A stretch of 64,000 nt of DNA from JAAYUD01 sp963676865 (lineage in GTDB: Bacteria; Bacteroidota; Bacteroidia; Bacteroidales; Bacteroidaceae), in contig CAXXSS010000001.1 of NCBI GenBank assembly GCA_963676865.2, positions 1,736,001-1,800,000 of the forward strand, read 5' to 3'. The notes below the pieces were generated by a model. That model saw only the letters and a program-made list of their open reading frames with translations. It made no database searches and was not told the origin of the DNA. A program made the translations under genes and the position numbers. Below, piece after piece: positions 8,478 to 18,521 of the stretch. The first letter of the stretch is position 1. Each line of letters opens with the position of its first letter.

Positions 8478-10367
8478 ATGAATGTAATGAAACCCCTGCT
8501 TTTTGTATCATTGTTATTTTTATGCAATTCGTTTTGTTTTTCTCAAACAGGAACCCCTGGCGAGCCGGTAAGATATATAGGTGGGGCGATAGCTAATCCT
8601 AATGTTCACGATGGAGCTTTACCTCATATAATAGGTGCGGAGAATATTCAAGTGATGAGGGCCAATCGTTCGCATCCGGATGAAGCAGATGGATTTGGAT
8701 GGACTTACAACCATGCTCCGAATCTGACTTATTGGAATGGTATATTTTATTTGCAATATCTCAGTAACCCCAAGGATGAACAACAACCACCCGGGCAAAC
8801 ACTGATCGTTACTTCCACAGATGGACGCAATTGGAGCAAGCCGGTTGTGGCTTTTCCTGTTTATAAGGCTCCTAAAGGAGTAGAGATTCCTAAAGGGTAT
8901 ACCGGTTATATCATGCATCAACGAATGGGATTTTTTACAGCTCCAGACGGCAGACTACTTACTGTCGCTTTTTACGGGCACAGTTATAATCCCTTTATGC
9001 AGGGTGGTATAGGGCGAGTGGTTCGCGAGATACGAAAAGATGGCAGCTTTGGACCTATTTATTTTATTCGTTATAGTTCTCATACAGATTGGAACGCTTC
9101 AAATACAACTTATCCTTTTTATACTTCATCTAAAGATAAAGGTTTTGTTGCTGCCTGCAAAGCATTGCTCGACGATAAGCTCAAAACATTGCAATGGGTT
9201 GATGAAGACCGGGGGCTGGATGGCTTTTATCATCTCAAAGACTCAATCAATACGGTTCAGGCATTGTCGTACTTTCATCGGAAAGATGGTGCAGTAGTGG
9301 CTCTGTGGAAAAAATCGTGGACCGGATTATCGTTTGATAACGGTGAAACGTGGTCTACGCCCGTTAAAGTCCCCACATTGATTATGGCCGGAGGGAAAAA
9401 CTGGGGGCAGCAGACTAAAGATGGTCGCTACGCTATGGTTTATAACCCAATGGAAACTCAACCGTATCGCTATCCCTTAATAGCCATAAGCAGTGATGAT
9501 GGAATACTGTTTGATAATATGGGAGTCGTTCATGGTGAAGTTCCGCCTCGCCGTTTTTATGGCGAAAACAAAGATTTTGGGCCCAATTATACTCGTGGTA
9601 TTACTGAAGGCGAACAAACTCCTAAAGATAATAATATGTGGTTGACTTATAGTGTGAACAAAGAGGATATTTGGGTGAGCCGTATTCCACTTCCTATTCG
9701 TACCACTTTCTTGGGCGAGGTGAATGATAATTTTGATGTTCTGGCAACTGGCACTGAAGTGCCTGATTGGAATCTATATAGTCCGATATGGGCTAAGATC
9801 TCTGTTGCTGAATTCCCTTCGGCGAAAAATAAGAGTTTGAGATTCGAGGATGAAGACCCTTATGATTATGCTCGTGCCATTCGTGTATTTCAAGCGGCAA
9901 AGCGGGCCAATGTCTCTTTTCAGTTTTATGCTGAAAAGATGGACAATGGAACTTTTCAAGTAGATATAACCGATACTCATGGGGCTCGTGCCGTTAGTTT
10001 GATATTCGAGAATGGAGAACTGAAAGTTAATAGCGGGACAAAAATACAGAGCATTTCTTCCTTTCATCTCGGAGAATGGAATCAACTATCACTCTGTGTT
10101 GATGCAACAGGACTGGGCCGCTACCAATTGAAATTGAATGGGCGAGACGTGTTGTCTAATGCACTGTTTAGAGAGGCGGTGAAATCTGTTGAACGTATTT
10201 CATTCCGAACAGGCGAATATCGCAACTTGCCTAACAGGCTAACTCCCAACCAAGTTTCATGTCCACCTTTGAAAGGCTGTGATGAGAAAGCCGCAAAACA
10301 AATTTATTATATAGATAATGTGAATATTTCCAGAAATCCTGATACTTTCTTATCCCAACCTAAGTGA
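8478..10367 (+). CDS. Secreted sialidase-like (BNR-type propeller) protein
   Basis: 629 aa with a signal peptide (residues 1 to about 22, ending CFSQ). The first about 400 residues contain repeated Asp-box-like turns (TSTDGRNWSKP, SFDNGETWSTPV, ISSDDGILFDN), as in six-bladed sialidase propellers. From about 415 to 620 there is a beta-rich, jelly-roll-like region. This suggests a periplasmic or surface glycoside hydrolase, or a lyase-like enzyme, acting on host or plant glycans. The usual sialidase Arg triad was not verified, so the exact activity is open. It is monocistronic: a large hairpin and about 900 bp of non-coding DNA follow. Confidence 0.7.
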   Translation: MNVMKPLLFVSLLFLCNSFCFSQTGTPGEPVRYIGGAIANPNVHDGALPHIIGAENIQVMRANRSHPDEADGFGWTYNHAPNLTYWNGIFYLQYLSNPKDEQQPPGQTLIVTSTDGRNWSKPVVAFPVYKAPKGVEIPKGYTGYIMHQRMGFFTAPDGRLLTVAFYGHSYNPFMQGGIGRVVREIRKDGSFGPIYFIRYSSHTDWNASNTTYPFYTSSKDKGFVAACKALLDDKLKTLQWVDEDRGLDGFYHLKDSINTVQALSYFHRKDGAVVALWKKSWTGLSFDNGETWSTPVKVPTLIMAGGKNWGQQTKDGRYAMVYNPMETQPYRYPLIAISSDDGILFDNMGVVHGEVPPRRFYGENKDFGPNYTRGITEGEQTPKDNNMWLTYSVNKEDIWVSRIPLPIRTTFLGEVNDNFDVLATGTEVPDWNLYSPIWAKISVAEFPSAKNKSLRFEDEDPYDYARAIRVFQAAKRANVSFQFYAEKMDNGTFQVDITDTHGARAVSLIFENGELKVNSGTKIQSISSFHLGEWNQLSLCVDATGLGRYQLKLNGRDVLSNALFREAVKSVERISFRTGEYRNLPNRLTPNQVSCPPLKGCDEKAAKQIYYIDNVNISRNPDTFLSQPK

Positions 10368-10474
10368 CAGACTCTTATAAGGCACTATTTTCGCTATTGT
10401 TTCAGCATTCGAATATAAGCTGGATAAAAGCAAGATGTAAATGAATGTAACGCAAATCGTTGATATACAGCGAG

Positions 10475-10538
10475 AAATTCATATGGACGAAACCAAAAGT
10501 TTCTCCTTATAAACTTTTGGTTTCGTCCATATGAATTT
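10475..10538. repeat. 28-bp perfect inverted repeat (hairpin)
   Basis: The left arm 10475-10502 and right arm 10511-10538 are perfect reverse complements over 28 bp, with the 8-nt loop CTCCTTAT. The arms contain AAATTCATATGGACGAAACC. It lies 107 nt after the sialidase-like stop and could end transcription in either direction or form a cruciform. The right arm is followed by only a short T run, so a role as an ordinary rho-independent terminator is uncertain. Confidence 0.85.
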
Positions 10539-10795
10539 TTATGTTCGTCCTTATCATTTTTCGAGGACATAAGCTCGATTTTGTATATCGAGGAGTACCT
10601 CTTCGATATGGTTAAAATAGTATCAGTATAGCTCCCTATATTCACCTTCCAAAACGTTCTGAAAAACAGTATTCACATCACGACTTTAGATCAATGCAAT
10701 CTTGCGTCAATGAGGATGCATGTCTCGAACTCATCAGTAAAGCCCCAGGAAATTTAGTGACATGAGATACTCAATGGATGGAACACTCACCTATG

Positions 10796-10983
10796 TACAA
10801 AACAGCTCCTCAGCTATCTGTACCCCATCGTTTAGACTCGTTCTAAGCAGAGGTCCGCTGAAAATAAGGACTCTACAGTATACTCTAGACGCGATTTTCG
10901 GACCTCTTTTCGCTGGCGTTGTATACGGTGCATCGTTAAACTGCTGTGAGATAGTGCGTAATGGTGTCATACGGAGGTGGCAA
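10796..10983. repeat. Dispersed intergenic repeat A, copy 1
   Basis: About 187 bp that align without gaps to 36790-36977 at roughly 88 percent identity by eye. Both copies hold a short open frame on the plus strand. The minus-strand frame is broken by a stop in copy 2, and the differences include many amino-acid changes, so coding is not supported. Repeat B follows about 80 bp later. Origin and function unknown. Confidence 0.75.
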
Positions 10984-11061
10984 AGGTTGAAATGCAGATT
11001 GATTTGATGCATATTTCCGACCTTTATCGGTGCGCTCTTACCACCCAAAACCACGTATGTA

Positions 11062-11179
11062 CCTAAATCTGTTGACGTCCATACGTTTTCAAAAAAACTT
11101 AAGGACGTCACCGAAAAAACTAACATACGACGATTTTGTTCATGCCGCAGGCTCTCGAAAGTCTGTATTTATGTCATGT
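11062..11179. repeat. Dispersed intergenic repeat B, copy 2
   Basis: Near-copy of 4-117. The imperfect hairpin lies at 11074-11109, with arms based on GACGTCCATA; this copy has one more arm mismatch than copy 1. It sits between repeat A and the FecR gene, where the sigma gene of the PUL would normally be expected. Confidence 0.75.
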
Positions 11180-11298
11180 GCTATTAATAATATTTATGTT
11201 TAGCCCACCGATTTTTACCGATGAGCTAAAAAAAGTAAAGAAAGGCAGTCCCGTTGTCTTTTGTCAGTTGTATTATTATTGAAATACAAATAGAGACA

Positions 11299-12234
11299 AT
11301 GAGCTTGGAAAACGAAAATAAAGAATTGAAAAGACTTCTTGAAGAATCTCAGGCATTAGGGGAGGATATCAAGAAGATTGAGGCTATCGACATGGCAGAT
11401 GCTCGATGGTGTGTAGAGCGCAAGATACATGCCAATCATCGACAAGCATTGATGAATCGGATGTTGCGTTATGCGGGTCTATTCACTTTGCCACTTGTTG
11501 TTGCTACTATAACATTGTCCTATATTCATTTCTTTCCCAAACAAACTCCAATTCAATATGCTGAAGTTATGGCGGCTCCAGGTTCAATTATTCGTTATGA
11601 ACTACCCGATAAATCTGTCGTTTGGCTAAATGCAGGAAGTAAATTGCGCTACCCTACTAAATTCTCAGGTGAGCATCGGGAAGTAGATTTGCAAGGTGAA
11701 GGTTACTTTGAAGTGACAGCCGACAAAAAACATCCTTTTTATGTCAATACACCCAATGGATTGCAAGTTTATGTATATGGCACAAAGTTCAATGTCTCTG
11801 CTTATGGCGATGACAAGAGTATAGAGACTGTGCTCGAGAAGGGCTGCGTTAATGTGATAACTCCCGGTAATAATTACCAATATAAAATAACTCCAGGAGA
11901 ATGTCTTTCGTATGATAAAAAAACTCATGCCGTTTCGGTAACGGGGATAGATGTTTACGAAATGACGGCATGGAAAGACAGAAAACTTGTATTCCGTGAT
12001 ACCTCACTTGAAACAGTGCTCAAAAGATTATCACATCATTTTAATGTTGATATTATGTTGAGAAATCATGCTCATCGCGAATATCAGTATCACGCTACCT
12101 TCCGCAATGAAACATTGCCTCAGATATTGAATTATCTCAGTAAATCCGTCGCAATGAAGTGGCAGAATGTAGAAAGCATGCAGCAGGATGATGATACATT
12201 AACAAGACAAAAAATTGTAATTGATTTATATTAA
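11299..12234 (+). CDS. FecR-family anti-sigma factor
   Basis: 311 aa from the ATG at 11299 (MSLENENK); an upstream in-frame start at 11254 adds 15 unlikely residues. It has a cytoplasmic N-terminal segment (1-57), one membrane helix (about 58-79), a periplasmic FecR domain with LPDKSVVWLNAGSKLRYP near 101-118, and a C-terminal DUF4974-like domain (KLVFRDTSLETVLKRL near 225). The family holds an ECF sigma factor at the membrane and releases it when SusC/TonB transporters signal substrate. SusC with an STN domain follows. No sigma gene precedes it; the nearest is at 21650 beyond the PUL. Confidence 0.9.
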   Translation: MSLENENKELKRLLEESQALGEDIKKIEAIDMADARWCVERKIHANHRQALMNRMLRYAGLFTLPLVVATITLSYIHFFPKQTPIQYAEVMAAPGSIIRYELPDKSVVWLNAGSKLRYPTKFSGEHREVDLQGEGYFEVTADKKHPFYVNTPNGLQVYVYGTKFNVSAYGDDKSIETVLEKGCVNVITPGNNYQYKITPGECLSYDKKTHAVSVTGIDVYEMTAWKDRKLVFRDTSLETVLKRLSHHFNVDIMLRNHAHREYQYHATFRNETLPQILNYLSKSVAMKWQNVESMQQDDDTLTRQKIVIDLY

Positions 12235-12293
12235 CCTAAAAACGAGAAATGCCTATGTCAGACAGCACTTGAATTTTACCTGAAAAATAAAAA

Positions 12294-12369
12294 GGAAGGA
12301 ACTGCGTCAACAGTTCGCTTCCCGGTAACATTGCTCACGGCGTTAAAATATTGTAGAAATCAGCCGTGA
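12294..12369 (+). promoter_or_regulatory. Structured leader upstream of susC-like gene
   Basis: Two hairpins lie in the 185-nt gap before SusC. GGAAGGAACTG (12294-12304) pairs with CAGTTC-CTTCC (12311-12322) around a one-base bulge, with a 6-nt loop. TCACGGC (12335-12341) pairs with GCCGTGA (12363-12369). This may be the 5' leader of the SusC transcript, a place where Bacteroides PULs are often controlled after transcription starts. Role is inferred. Confidence 0.45.
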
Positions 12370-12419
12370 ATAAACTAATAGTTCATTATCAATAATAAAC
12401 ATCAGTTAGCCACAAATGT

Positions 12420-15400
12420 ATGAAAAATAATCAAACATTGGGTGCAATTGTCCATAAAATTGCTCCAAATCTTAAATTACCTTTGTTTATGAGGATCAGT
12501 TTAATTTTACTTTTTTCCGTTGTGTTGCAATTGTCTGCTGCCAATGTCTTTGGACAAAGAATGAGGCAATCTATTGCAATGCGAAATGTAACACTAGGAG
12601 AAGTATTTAGTCGTATCGAACAGGTTTCGGACTATGTCTTCTTATACAACAACAAAACAATCAATTCTAACCGAATCGTTTCTGTTGAAAGCTCTTCTAA
12701 GGAAATACCAGTTGTTCTTGATAAACTGTTCAGAAATACCGATATTACCTATACTGTTGTGAACAAGCAAATAATACTTTCTACCAGTCATAAAGAAAAG
12801 ATGGAAAGCAGACAGCAGACGCAACAAGCTAAAAATATAATTAAGGGAACAGTCGTAGATACAAAGGGCGAACCGCTTATCGGTGTCAATGTAAAGGTCA
12901 AAGGCTCTGCCGTTGGCGTCATTACCGATCTTGACGGACGATTCTCTCTCCAGGCAGACAATTCGGAACAATTGGAGTTCTCGTATGTAGGATATACTTC
13001 TAAAGTGCTGAAGGCTTCATCAGGCATGAAAGTGACGCTTATGGAAGATAACAAGGTCCTTAATGAAGTAGTTGTTACGGCTCTAGGTATTAAAAAAGAG
13101 GCCAAAGCTCTTTCTTACAATGTACAAGAAGTAAAGGGCTCTGAAATTGTCGGAGTGAAAGATGCCAACTTTATGAACGGTCTGGCCGGCAAGGTAGCTG
13201 GTGTCGCAATCAATAGTAGTTCCTCTGGTATTGGCGGTGGTGTTAAGGTAGTGATGCGTGGTGCTAAATCTATCAATGGCAATAACAATGCCTTATATGT
13301 TATCGACGGTATTCCAATGCCTTCGCTTGACGCAACACAGCCCAAAGATCTTTATACCGGCATGGGGCAATCGGGTGATGCTGCTTCTATGATCAACCCT
13401 GATGACATCGAAAGTATGTCTGTCCTTAGTGGTGCCGCTGCGTCCGCATTATATGGTAGTGAAGCTGCCAATGGTGTGATTATGATCACAACAAAGAGAG
13501 GTAAGGCAGAACGCTTAAATGTTTCGTATTCTAATAATACGTCATTCTACAGCCCTTTCGTTACACCTAAATTTCAGAATACATATGGTGCTACCAGCGG
13601 TTCGATGGAAAGCTGGGGCGACAAAATGGCAAAGCCCAGCAACTACGATCCCATGGATTTCTTCCAGACTGGCTGGAATCAAACAAACTCTTTGACTATC
13701 AGTAATGGTAGTGAAAAGAACCAGACATTCGTTTCGATGGCATCAACCAATGCAGAAGGTATTGTTTTGAACAATACGCTCGACCGTTACAATTTCACTA
13801 TTCGCAACACTACAAGTATGTTGAATGACAAACTTCGGATGGATGTCAGCGCTAGCTACATGAATGTTCGTGAACGCAATATGGTATCTGAAGGCCAGTA
13901 CTTTAATCCGATTGTACCTGTCTATTTGATGTCACCGAGCTATAGCTTAGATACATACAAATTGTTTGAAATGTATGATGAAAGCCGTGGTTTCAAAACT
14001 CAATATTGGCCTTGGGGTAATATGGGTATTGCCATGCAGAATCCTTATTGGATTGTCAATCGCGATAATTTTATCAACCATAAGAATCGTTTCCTCTTCA
14101 GCGGAGGTTTGAATTATACCATTGCAAAAGGCATTACTCTTGGAGCTCGTGCCAAAATGGATTATTCTTCTGCTCTAAATGAGAAGAAATATTCAGCTTC
14201 TACCGATGCTATCTTTGCGCAAAAGTATGGCGCTTACTATAAAGCCGATTCCAATACTCGCCAGCTTTATGGTGATGTAATGCTGAATATTGATAAATAT
14301 TTTGGAGATTTCTCTGTCGCTGCTACTTTGGGTACTAGCATTCAGGATGTCGATTACCAATATTATAGTGTAGGTGGAGACCTCAATTCTGTAGCAAATA
14401 GTTTTACACTAAAGAACCTGAATCAATCGAATGCTAAATATGATCAAGATGGGTACCACGATCAGACTCAGTCCGTTTTTGCAACTGCGCAAGTAGGTTG
14501 GAGGAGTAGACTTTACCTTGATATGACCGGTCGTATGGATTGGTCTTCAGCTTTGGCTTGGACAAATACTAAAAATGTAGCTTATCCTTCTATTGGTTTA
14601 TCGGCTATTCTTACCGATTTGCTGCCTATCAAAAATAATGTGCTTACTTTCTTGAAATTACGTGGTTCTTATAGTGAAGTTGGTAATGCTCCTACACGCT
14701 ATATTGCTTATCAAACATATCCTTATCAATCAGGTACACCCACAACGGCTACTACTTATCCCAATACGGATATTAAACCGGAACGCACTAAGGCATGGGA
14801 AATTGGTCTGCAATCTCGTTTCTGGGGCGATAAGGTGGTATTGAATGTAAGTATGTATAAAACCTCTACATACAATCAGCTATTTAATCCGTCACTCTCT
14901 GCTTCATCTGGCTATAGTTCGATTTATATCAATGGTGGCCAGGTTGATAATAAAGGTATCGAGATGAGTTTGTCTTTGAATCAGCCTATCGGTCCGGTTA
15001 CATGGAATTCTTCATTTACCTATACGCTCAACCGTAATAAAATAAAAAAATTATTAAAGCCTACAACTCTTTCTAACGGCTCTTTGATCGAGCAAGATAT
15101 GTTGGATCTGGCTGGTGTCGGTAACGTAAAAACCCGTTTGTTCGAAGGAGGTTCTATTGGCGATCTTTATGTGACAGCGCTTCGTACCGACGAACATGGA
15201 TATATTGATGTAGACTATGTAAACAATACAGTCTCTTTAGATGGAACAGCCGGACCAAAAAAGGATGGTTGGATTTATGCTGGAAATTCTCAAGCTAAAT
15301 ACATGATTGGCTGGCGCAACTCATTCAGTTGGAAAGGTCTGACTTTAGGTTTCTTGATTAATGCTCGCGTTGGTGGTGTAGGCGTTTCAATGACCCAAGC

Positions 15401-15785
15401 TATGATGGATGCTTATGGAACGTCGAAGGCGAGTGCTGATGCTCGTGACGCAGGTGGTGTCATAATCAACGGAAGCTTGGTCCCTGCTGCTGCAAAGTAT
15501 TACCAAACTGTAGGAACAGGTGCGGGCTCTATGTATGTATATAGTGCAACGAATGTTCGTCTTGCCGAGCTTTCTTTTGGTTACGATGTACCAATTACAA
15601 AATATGTTCGTTGGGTTAAAGGAATGAATGTTGCTTTTACGGGACGTAATCTTCTGATGTTCTATTGCAAGGCTCCTTACGATCCTGAATTGACTGCCAG
15701 CACAGGAACCCACTTTAGTGGTATGGACTACTTTATGCTACCAAGTTTACGAAATCTTGGTTTCTCTGTTAAACTTAACTTCTAA
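12420..15785 (+). CDS. SusC/RagA TonB-dependent outer-membrane transporter
   Basis: 1121 aa. Order: signal peptide (cleaved around residues 40-46), STN signalling domain (about 55-115), carboxypeptidase-like beta-sandwich (IIKGTVVDTKGEPLIGV, about 140-215), plug domain with the NALYVIDGIPM and AASALYGSEAANGVI motifs, then a long beta-barrel ending in aromatic LGFSVKLNF. It imports oligosaccharides across the outer membrane using TonB energy. The STN domain is the part that contacts FecR, which lies just upstream, so self-induction is expected. SusD follows 12 nt downstream. Confidence 0.95.
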   Translation: MKNNQTLGAIVHKIAPNLKLPLFMRISLILLFSVVLQLSAANVFGQRMRQSIAMRNVTLGEVFSRIEQVSDYVFLYNNKTINSNRIVSVESSSKEIPVVLDKLFRNTDITYTVVNKQIILSTSHKEKMESRQQTQQAKNIIKGTVVDTKGEPLIGVNVKVKGSAVGVITDLDGRFSLQADNSEQLEFSYVGYTSKVLKASSGMKVTLMEDNKVLNEVVVTALGIKKEAKALSYNVQEVKGSEIVGVKDANFMNGLAGKVAGVAINSSSSGIGGGVKVVMRGAKSINGNNNALYVIDGIPMPSLDATQPKDLYTGMGQSGDAASMINPDDIESMSVLSGAAASALYGSEAANGVIMITTKRGKAERLNVSYSNNTSFYSPFVTPKFQNTYGATSGSMESWGDKMAKPSNYDPMDFFQTGWNQTNSLTISNGSEKNQTFVSMASTNAEGIVLNNTLDRYNFTIRNTTSMLNDKLRMDVSASYMNVRERNMVSEGQYFNPIVPVYLMSPSYSLDTYKLFEMYDESRGFKTQYWPWGNMGIAMQNPYWIVNRDNFINHKNRFLFSGGLNYTIAKGITLGARAKMDYSSALNEKKYSASTDAIFAQKYGAYYKADSNTRQLYGDVMLNIDKYFGDFSVAATLGTSIQDVDYQYYSVGGDLNSVANSFTLKNLNQSNAKYDQDGYHDQTQSVFATAQVGWRSRLYLDMTGRMDWSSALAWTNTKNVAYPSIGLSAILTDLLPIKNNVLTFLKLRGSYSEVGNAPTRYIAYQTYPYQSGTPTTATTYPNTDIKPERTKAWEIGLQSRFWGDKVVLNVSMYKTSTYNQLFNPSLSASSGYSSIYINGGQVDNKGIEMSLSLNQPIGPVTWNSSFTYTLNRNKIKKLLKPTTLSNGSLIEQDMLDLAGVGNVKTRLFEGGSIGDLYVTALRTDEHGYIDVDYVNNTVSLDGTAGPKKDGWIYAGNSQAKYMIGWRNSFSWKGLTLGFLINARVGGVGVSMTQAMMDAYGTSKASADARDAGGVIINGSLVPAAAKYYQTVGTGAGSMYVYSATNVRLAELSFGYDVPITKYVRWVKGMNVAFTGRNLLMFYCKAPYDPELTASTGTHFSGMDYFMLPSLRNLGFSVKLNF

Positions 15786-15797
15786 AGACCTATTAAG

Positions 15798-17399
15798 ATG
15801 AAATGGATATATAAATATACAATCTGTGGCGCTGCTTTAGCAACAAGTCTATTATTCGCTTCATGTACCGGCCAATTTGATCGCTGGAACATCAACCCTA
15901 ATGAAGTAACACCAGCGCAGATGGAACAAGATAACCTGAATACCGGTGCATACTTCACCCAGATGGAGAAAGGTGTATTCACTGTTGGTAAAGATCTTGG
16001 TGGTGAATATCAGATTACGGAAATGTTGACTGGTGATATATTTGCAAGTTATATTGCTAATATTAATACGTATTCTTATACCACTTATCACAATGATCAA
16101 TATGCACTCTATCGCGACTGGTATAATGCTCCTTTTGCCGATGCATATAAAAATGTGATGCAGCCTTGGAAATCTATTGTCGATAAGACAACAGAAAGTT
16201 CTCCTGCAAGAGCTTTGGCTACTGTCGTGAAAGTATTGGGTATGAGTCGTATTACCGATATGTATGGACCTATTCCTTATAGCAAATTCGGTACTTCTAC
16301 CCAAGTGCCTTATGATAGTCAAAAGGATGTATATTATAGCTTTTTTGATGAATTGGATAAGGCTATCAACGTATTGACAACTTATGCCAGCAGCAATCCG
16401 AATAATTATATGGAGGATTATGATTATGTCTATGGTGGTAATGTCAACAAGTGGATTAAATTTGCCAATACATTGCGTCTTCGTTTAGCAATGCGTATCT
16501 CTTTTGTAGACCAGACTAAGGCAACTGCAGAAGCATCTGCCGCCATAAGCCATGCTGGAGGTCTGCTATCTTCGTCCGACGATTCTGCTATTCTACATCA
16601 GACAACATCTTTTACTTTTATCAATCCGATATGGGAAGTAAGTGAAAGTTTCAAGGATATGCGAATGGGAGCGACGATGGATTGCTATTTGAACGGATAT
16701 AACGATCCTCGAATTTCCAAGTATTTCCGCGCTACATCGAAAGACGGCAAATATCATGGAGTAAGAAACGGTATGACTTCTATTTCGAAAGATGCTTATG
16801 TTGCAGCAGCTTCGGGTATGAATTTTGCACAGAATGACAATATGCAATGGATGAATGCTGCCGAAGCTTACTTCTTGCTTGCCGAAGCTAAATTGAGATT
16901 GAATCTAGGCTCGGAAACGGTGAAGACTTATTATGAAGCAGGTGTTAGAACTTCTTTCTCTTCGAAAGGTGTTTCTGGTGCAGATGCTTATCTTGTAGAT
17001 AATACCAGCTTGCCTCTTGATAAATATACCGATCCGACAACAAATAGGGCGACAGATGTAACTAGCTCTCTTTCTCGACTACCTATTGCTTGGGATGATA
17101 ATGCTAACGACGAACAAAAATTGGAACGTATTATGGTTCAAAAGTGGATCGCTCTTTATCCTGACGGACAAGAAGCATGGAGCGAAATGCGCCGTACAGG
17201 TTATCCCGGTTTTGTAAAAATCAACTCTTATGCCTATACAACCGAAGTTGCAGCCAATGAGCTGATTAGTCGCTTAAAATTCCCTACAACAGAATATTCT
17301 GACAATAGTACCAATACTCAGGCTGCAATTAGTTTGCTAGGTTCAAAAGGTGATATTGCTGGAACAAGACTATGGTGGGATGTTAGAAGAAACAATTAA
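15798..17399 (+). CDS. SusD/RagB-family surface glycan-binding lipoprotein
   Basis: 533 aa. Lipoprotein signal ending LLFASC, lipid attached to Cys near residue 24. The rest resembles the SusD-like subgroup that accompanies GH18 loci (helical TPR-like scaffold; typical phrases AEAYFLLAEAKLRL and ERIMVQKWIALYPDGQEAW). It caps the SusC barrel and binds oligosaccharide on the cell surface. Gene order and spacing to SusC (12 nt) support a stoichiometric SusCD complex. Confidence 0.93.
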   Translation: MKWIYKYTICGAALATSLLFASCTGQFDRWNINPNEVTPAQMEQDNLNTGAYFTQMEKGVFTVGKDLGGEYQITEMLTGDIFASYIANINTYSYTTYHNDQYALYRDWYNAPFADAYKNVMQPWKSIVDKTTESSPARALATVVKVLGMSRITDMYGPIPYSKFGTSTQVPYDSQKDVYYSFFDELDKAINVLTTYASSNPNNYMEDYDYVYGGNVNKWIKFANTLRLRLAMRISFVDQTKATAEASAAISHAGGLLSSSDDSAILHQTTSFTFINPIWEVSESFKDMRMGATMDCYLNGYNDPRISKYFRATSKDGKYHGVRNGMTSISKDAYVAAASGMNFAQNDNMQWMNAAEAYFLLAEAKLRLNLGSETVKTYYEAGVRTSFSSKGVSGADAYLVDNTSLPLDKYTDPTTNRATDVTSSLSRLPIAWDDNANDEQKLERIMVQKWIALYPDGQEAWSEMRRTGYPGFVKINSYAYTTEVAANELISRLKFPTTEYSDNSTNTQAAISLLGSKGDIAGTRLWWDVRRNN

Positions 17400-17425
17400 A
17401 TTTAATATCTAATAATCATTTGTAT

Positions 17426-18415
17426 ATGAAAACAATCAAATATCTATTGGCTTTTATTATAGGTGTAATTGTGGCTTCATGTAGTTCGAACATTGAATCG
17501 GAATTAATTCAAAAACCTTATACCTACAGTGACTTATATTATAAGAATTTGCGTGACTTTAAAGCAAGCGATCATTCTATTTCTTTCGGATGGTTTGCTC
17601 AATATGGACAGCAAAATTCGATGGGTGTACGTTTTATGGGATTGCCCGATAGTTTGGATATTTGCTCTATGTGGGGTGGAATCCCAGCCAAAGAAAATAA
17701 GGCGATGTGGGATGAAATTCGATTTGTTCAGAAAGTGAAAGGTACTAAAATGCTTTCGGTTGCTATTACACGTATTGATGCAGAAACCGATGATCATGAT
17801 TTTAAAAAGGCATACAATGAAGCTCGTAGTATGCCGGCTGGTGAAGAAAAAGAGGCTGCATTGAAAAAAGCGATTGAACTGTATGCTGAATATTTCCTTG
17901 ACGAGGTATTTAAAAACGATTTGGATGGGTTTGATGCTGATTATGAGCCGGAAGGTGACTTCTTGAGTGGAGACTATTTTATCTATTTCATGCAACATTT
18001 AGCTAAATATCTGGGGCCTAATCCAAATATCACTAAAGCCGAACGATTAAAGTTGATCCAGACTCGTTATGGTACCGATGTGACAGATACAGATAAAATG
18101 TTGTGCGTTGATGGCGGATCTCCCGACATTGCGAATATTTGTAATTACTTCTTCCAGCAAGCTTATGGTGGAGGTGCAGGTCCTGTCGCAAATTGGCCTA
18201 TCGAAAAAGTAGTATTCTGTTGTAATATGGGTGATAATTGGCAAGGTAATATGGATGAGATGTATCGACAGGCAAGATATGTTCCGGCTAAAGGAAGAAA
18301 AGGAGGTTTTGGAGCGTTCTTCATTCATAGGGATTATAATGTGACTGAAACCAATACTACTCCATATAAGCGTTTCCGTGAGTGTATTCAGATTCAGAAT
18401 CCTGCTATTCGCTAA
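17426..18415 (+). CDS. GH18 family lipoprotein, endo-beta-N-acetylglucosaminidase-like
   Basis: 329 aa from the ATG at 17426. Lipoprotein signal ending VIVASC. The GH18 catalytic motif DGFDADYE (about residues 170-177) has the Glu that serves as acid in substrate-assisted catalysis. Length fits a single TIM barrel. In Bacteroides, GH18 enzymes next to SusCD and DUF1735 proteins usually cut the chitobiose core of N-glycans at the cell surface; that activity is inferred from context. It lies 26 nt after SusD, in the same operon. Confidence 0.88.
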   Translation: MKTIKYLLAFIIGVIVASCSSNIESELIQKPYTYSDLYYKNLRDFKASDHSISFGWFAQYGQQNSMGVRFMGLPDSLDICSMWGGIPAKENKAMWDEIRFVQKVKGTKMLSVAITRIDAETDDHDFKKAYNEARSMPAGEEKEAALKKAIELYAEYFLDEVFKNDLDGFDADYEPEGDFLSGDYFIYFMQHLAKYLGPNPNITKAERLKLIQTRYGTDVTDTDKMLCVDGGSPDIANICNYFFQQAYGGGAGPVANWPIEKVVFCCNMGDNWQGNMDEMYRQARYVPAKGRKGGFGAFFIHRDYNVTETNTTPYKRFRECIQIQNPAIR

Positions 18416-18521
18416 TCATTCTGAAGAAAGTTTTGTATAAACAATTTTGAATATATAAGGTTGTCGATTTACTCTTATATAGGATAAATATTAAAAAATA
18501 GATGTAAAATAAAAATTTAAA

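Noticed and set aside
10762..11007. Small protein gene in repeat A (81 codons; 76 codons at 36749)
   Set aside because: No recognised features; the differences between the two copies change amino acids freely and the minus frame has a stop in one copy, so a non-coding repeat is more likely.
11199..11230. Hairpin upstream of FecR as a terminator
   Set aside because: Two arm mismatches and an A run, not a T run, after the stem on the plus strand; no clear transcript to terminate.
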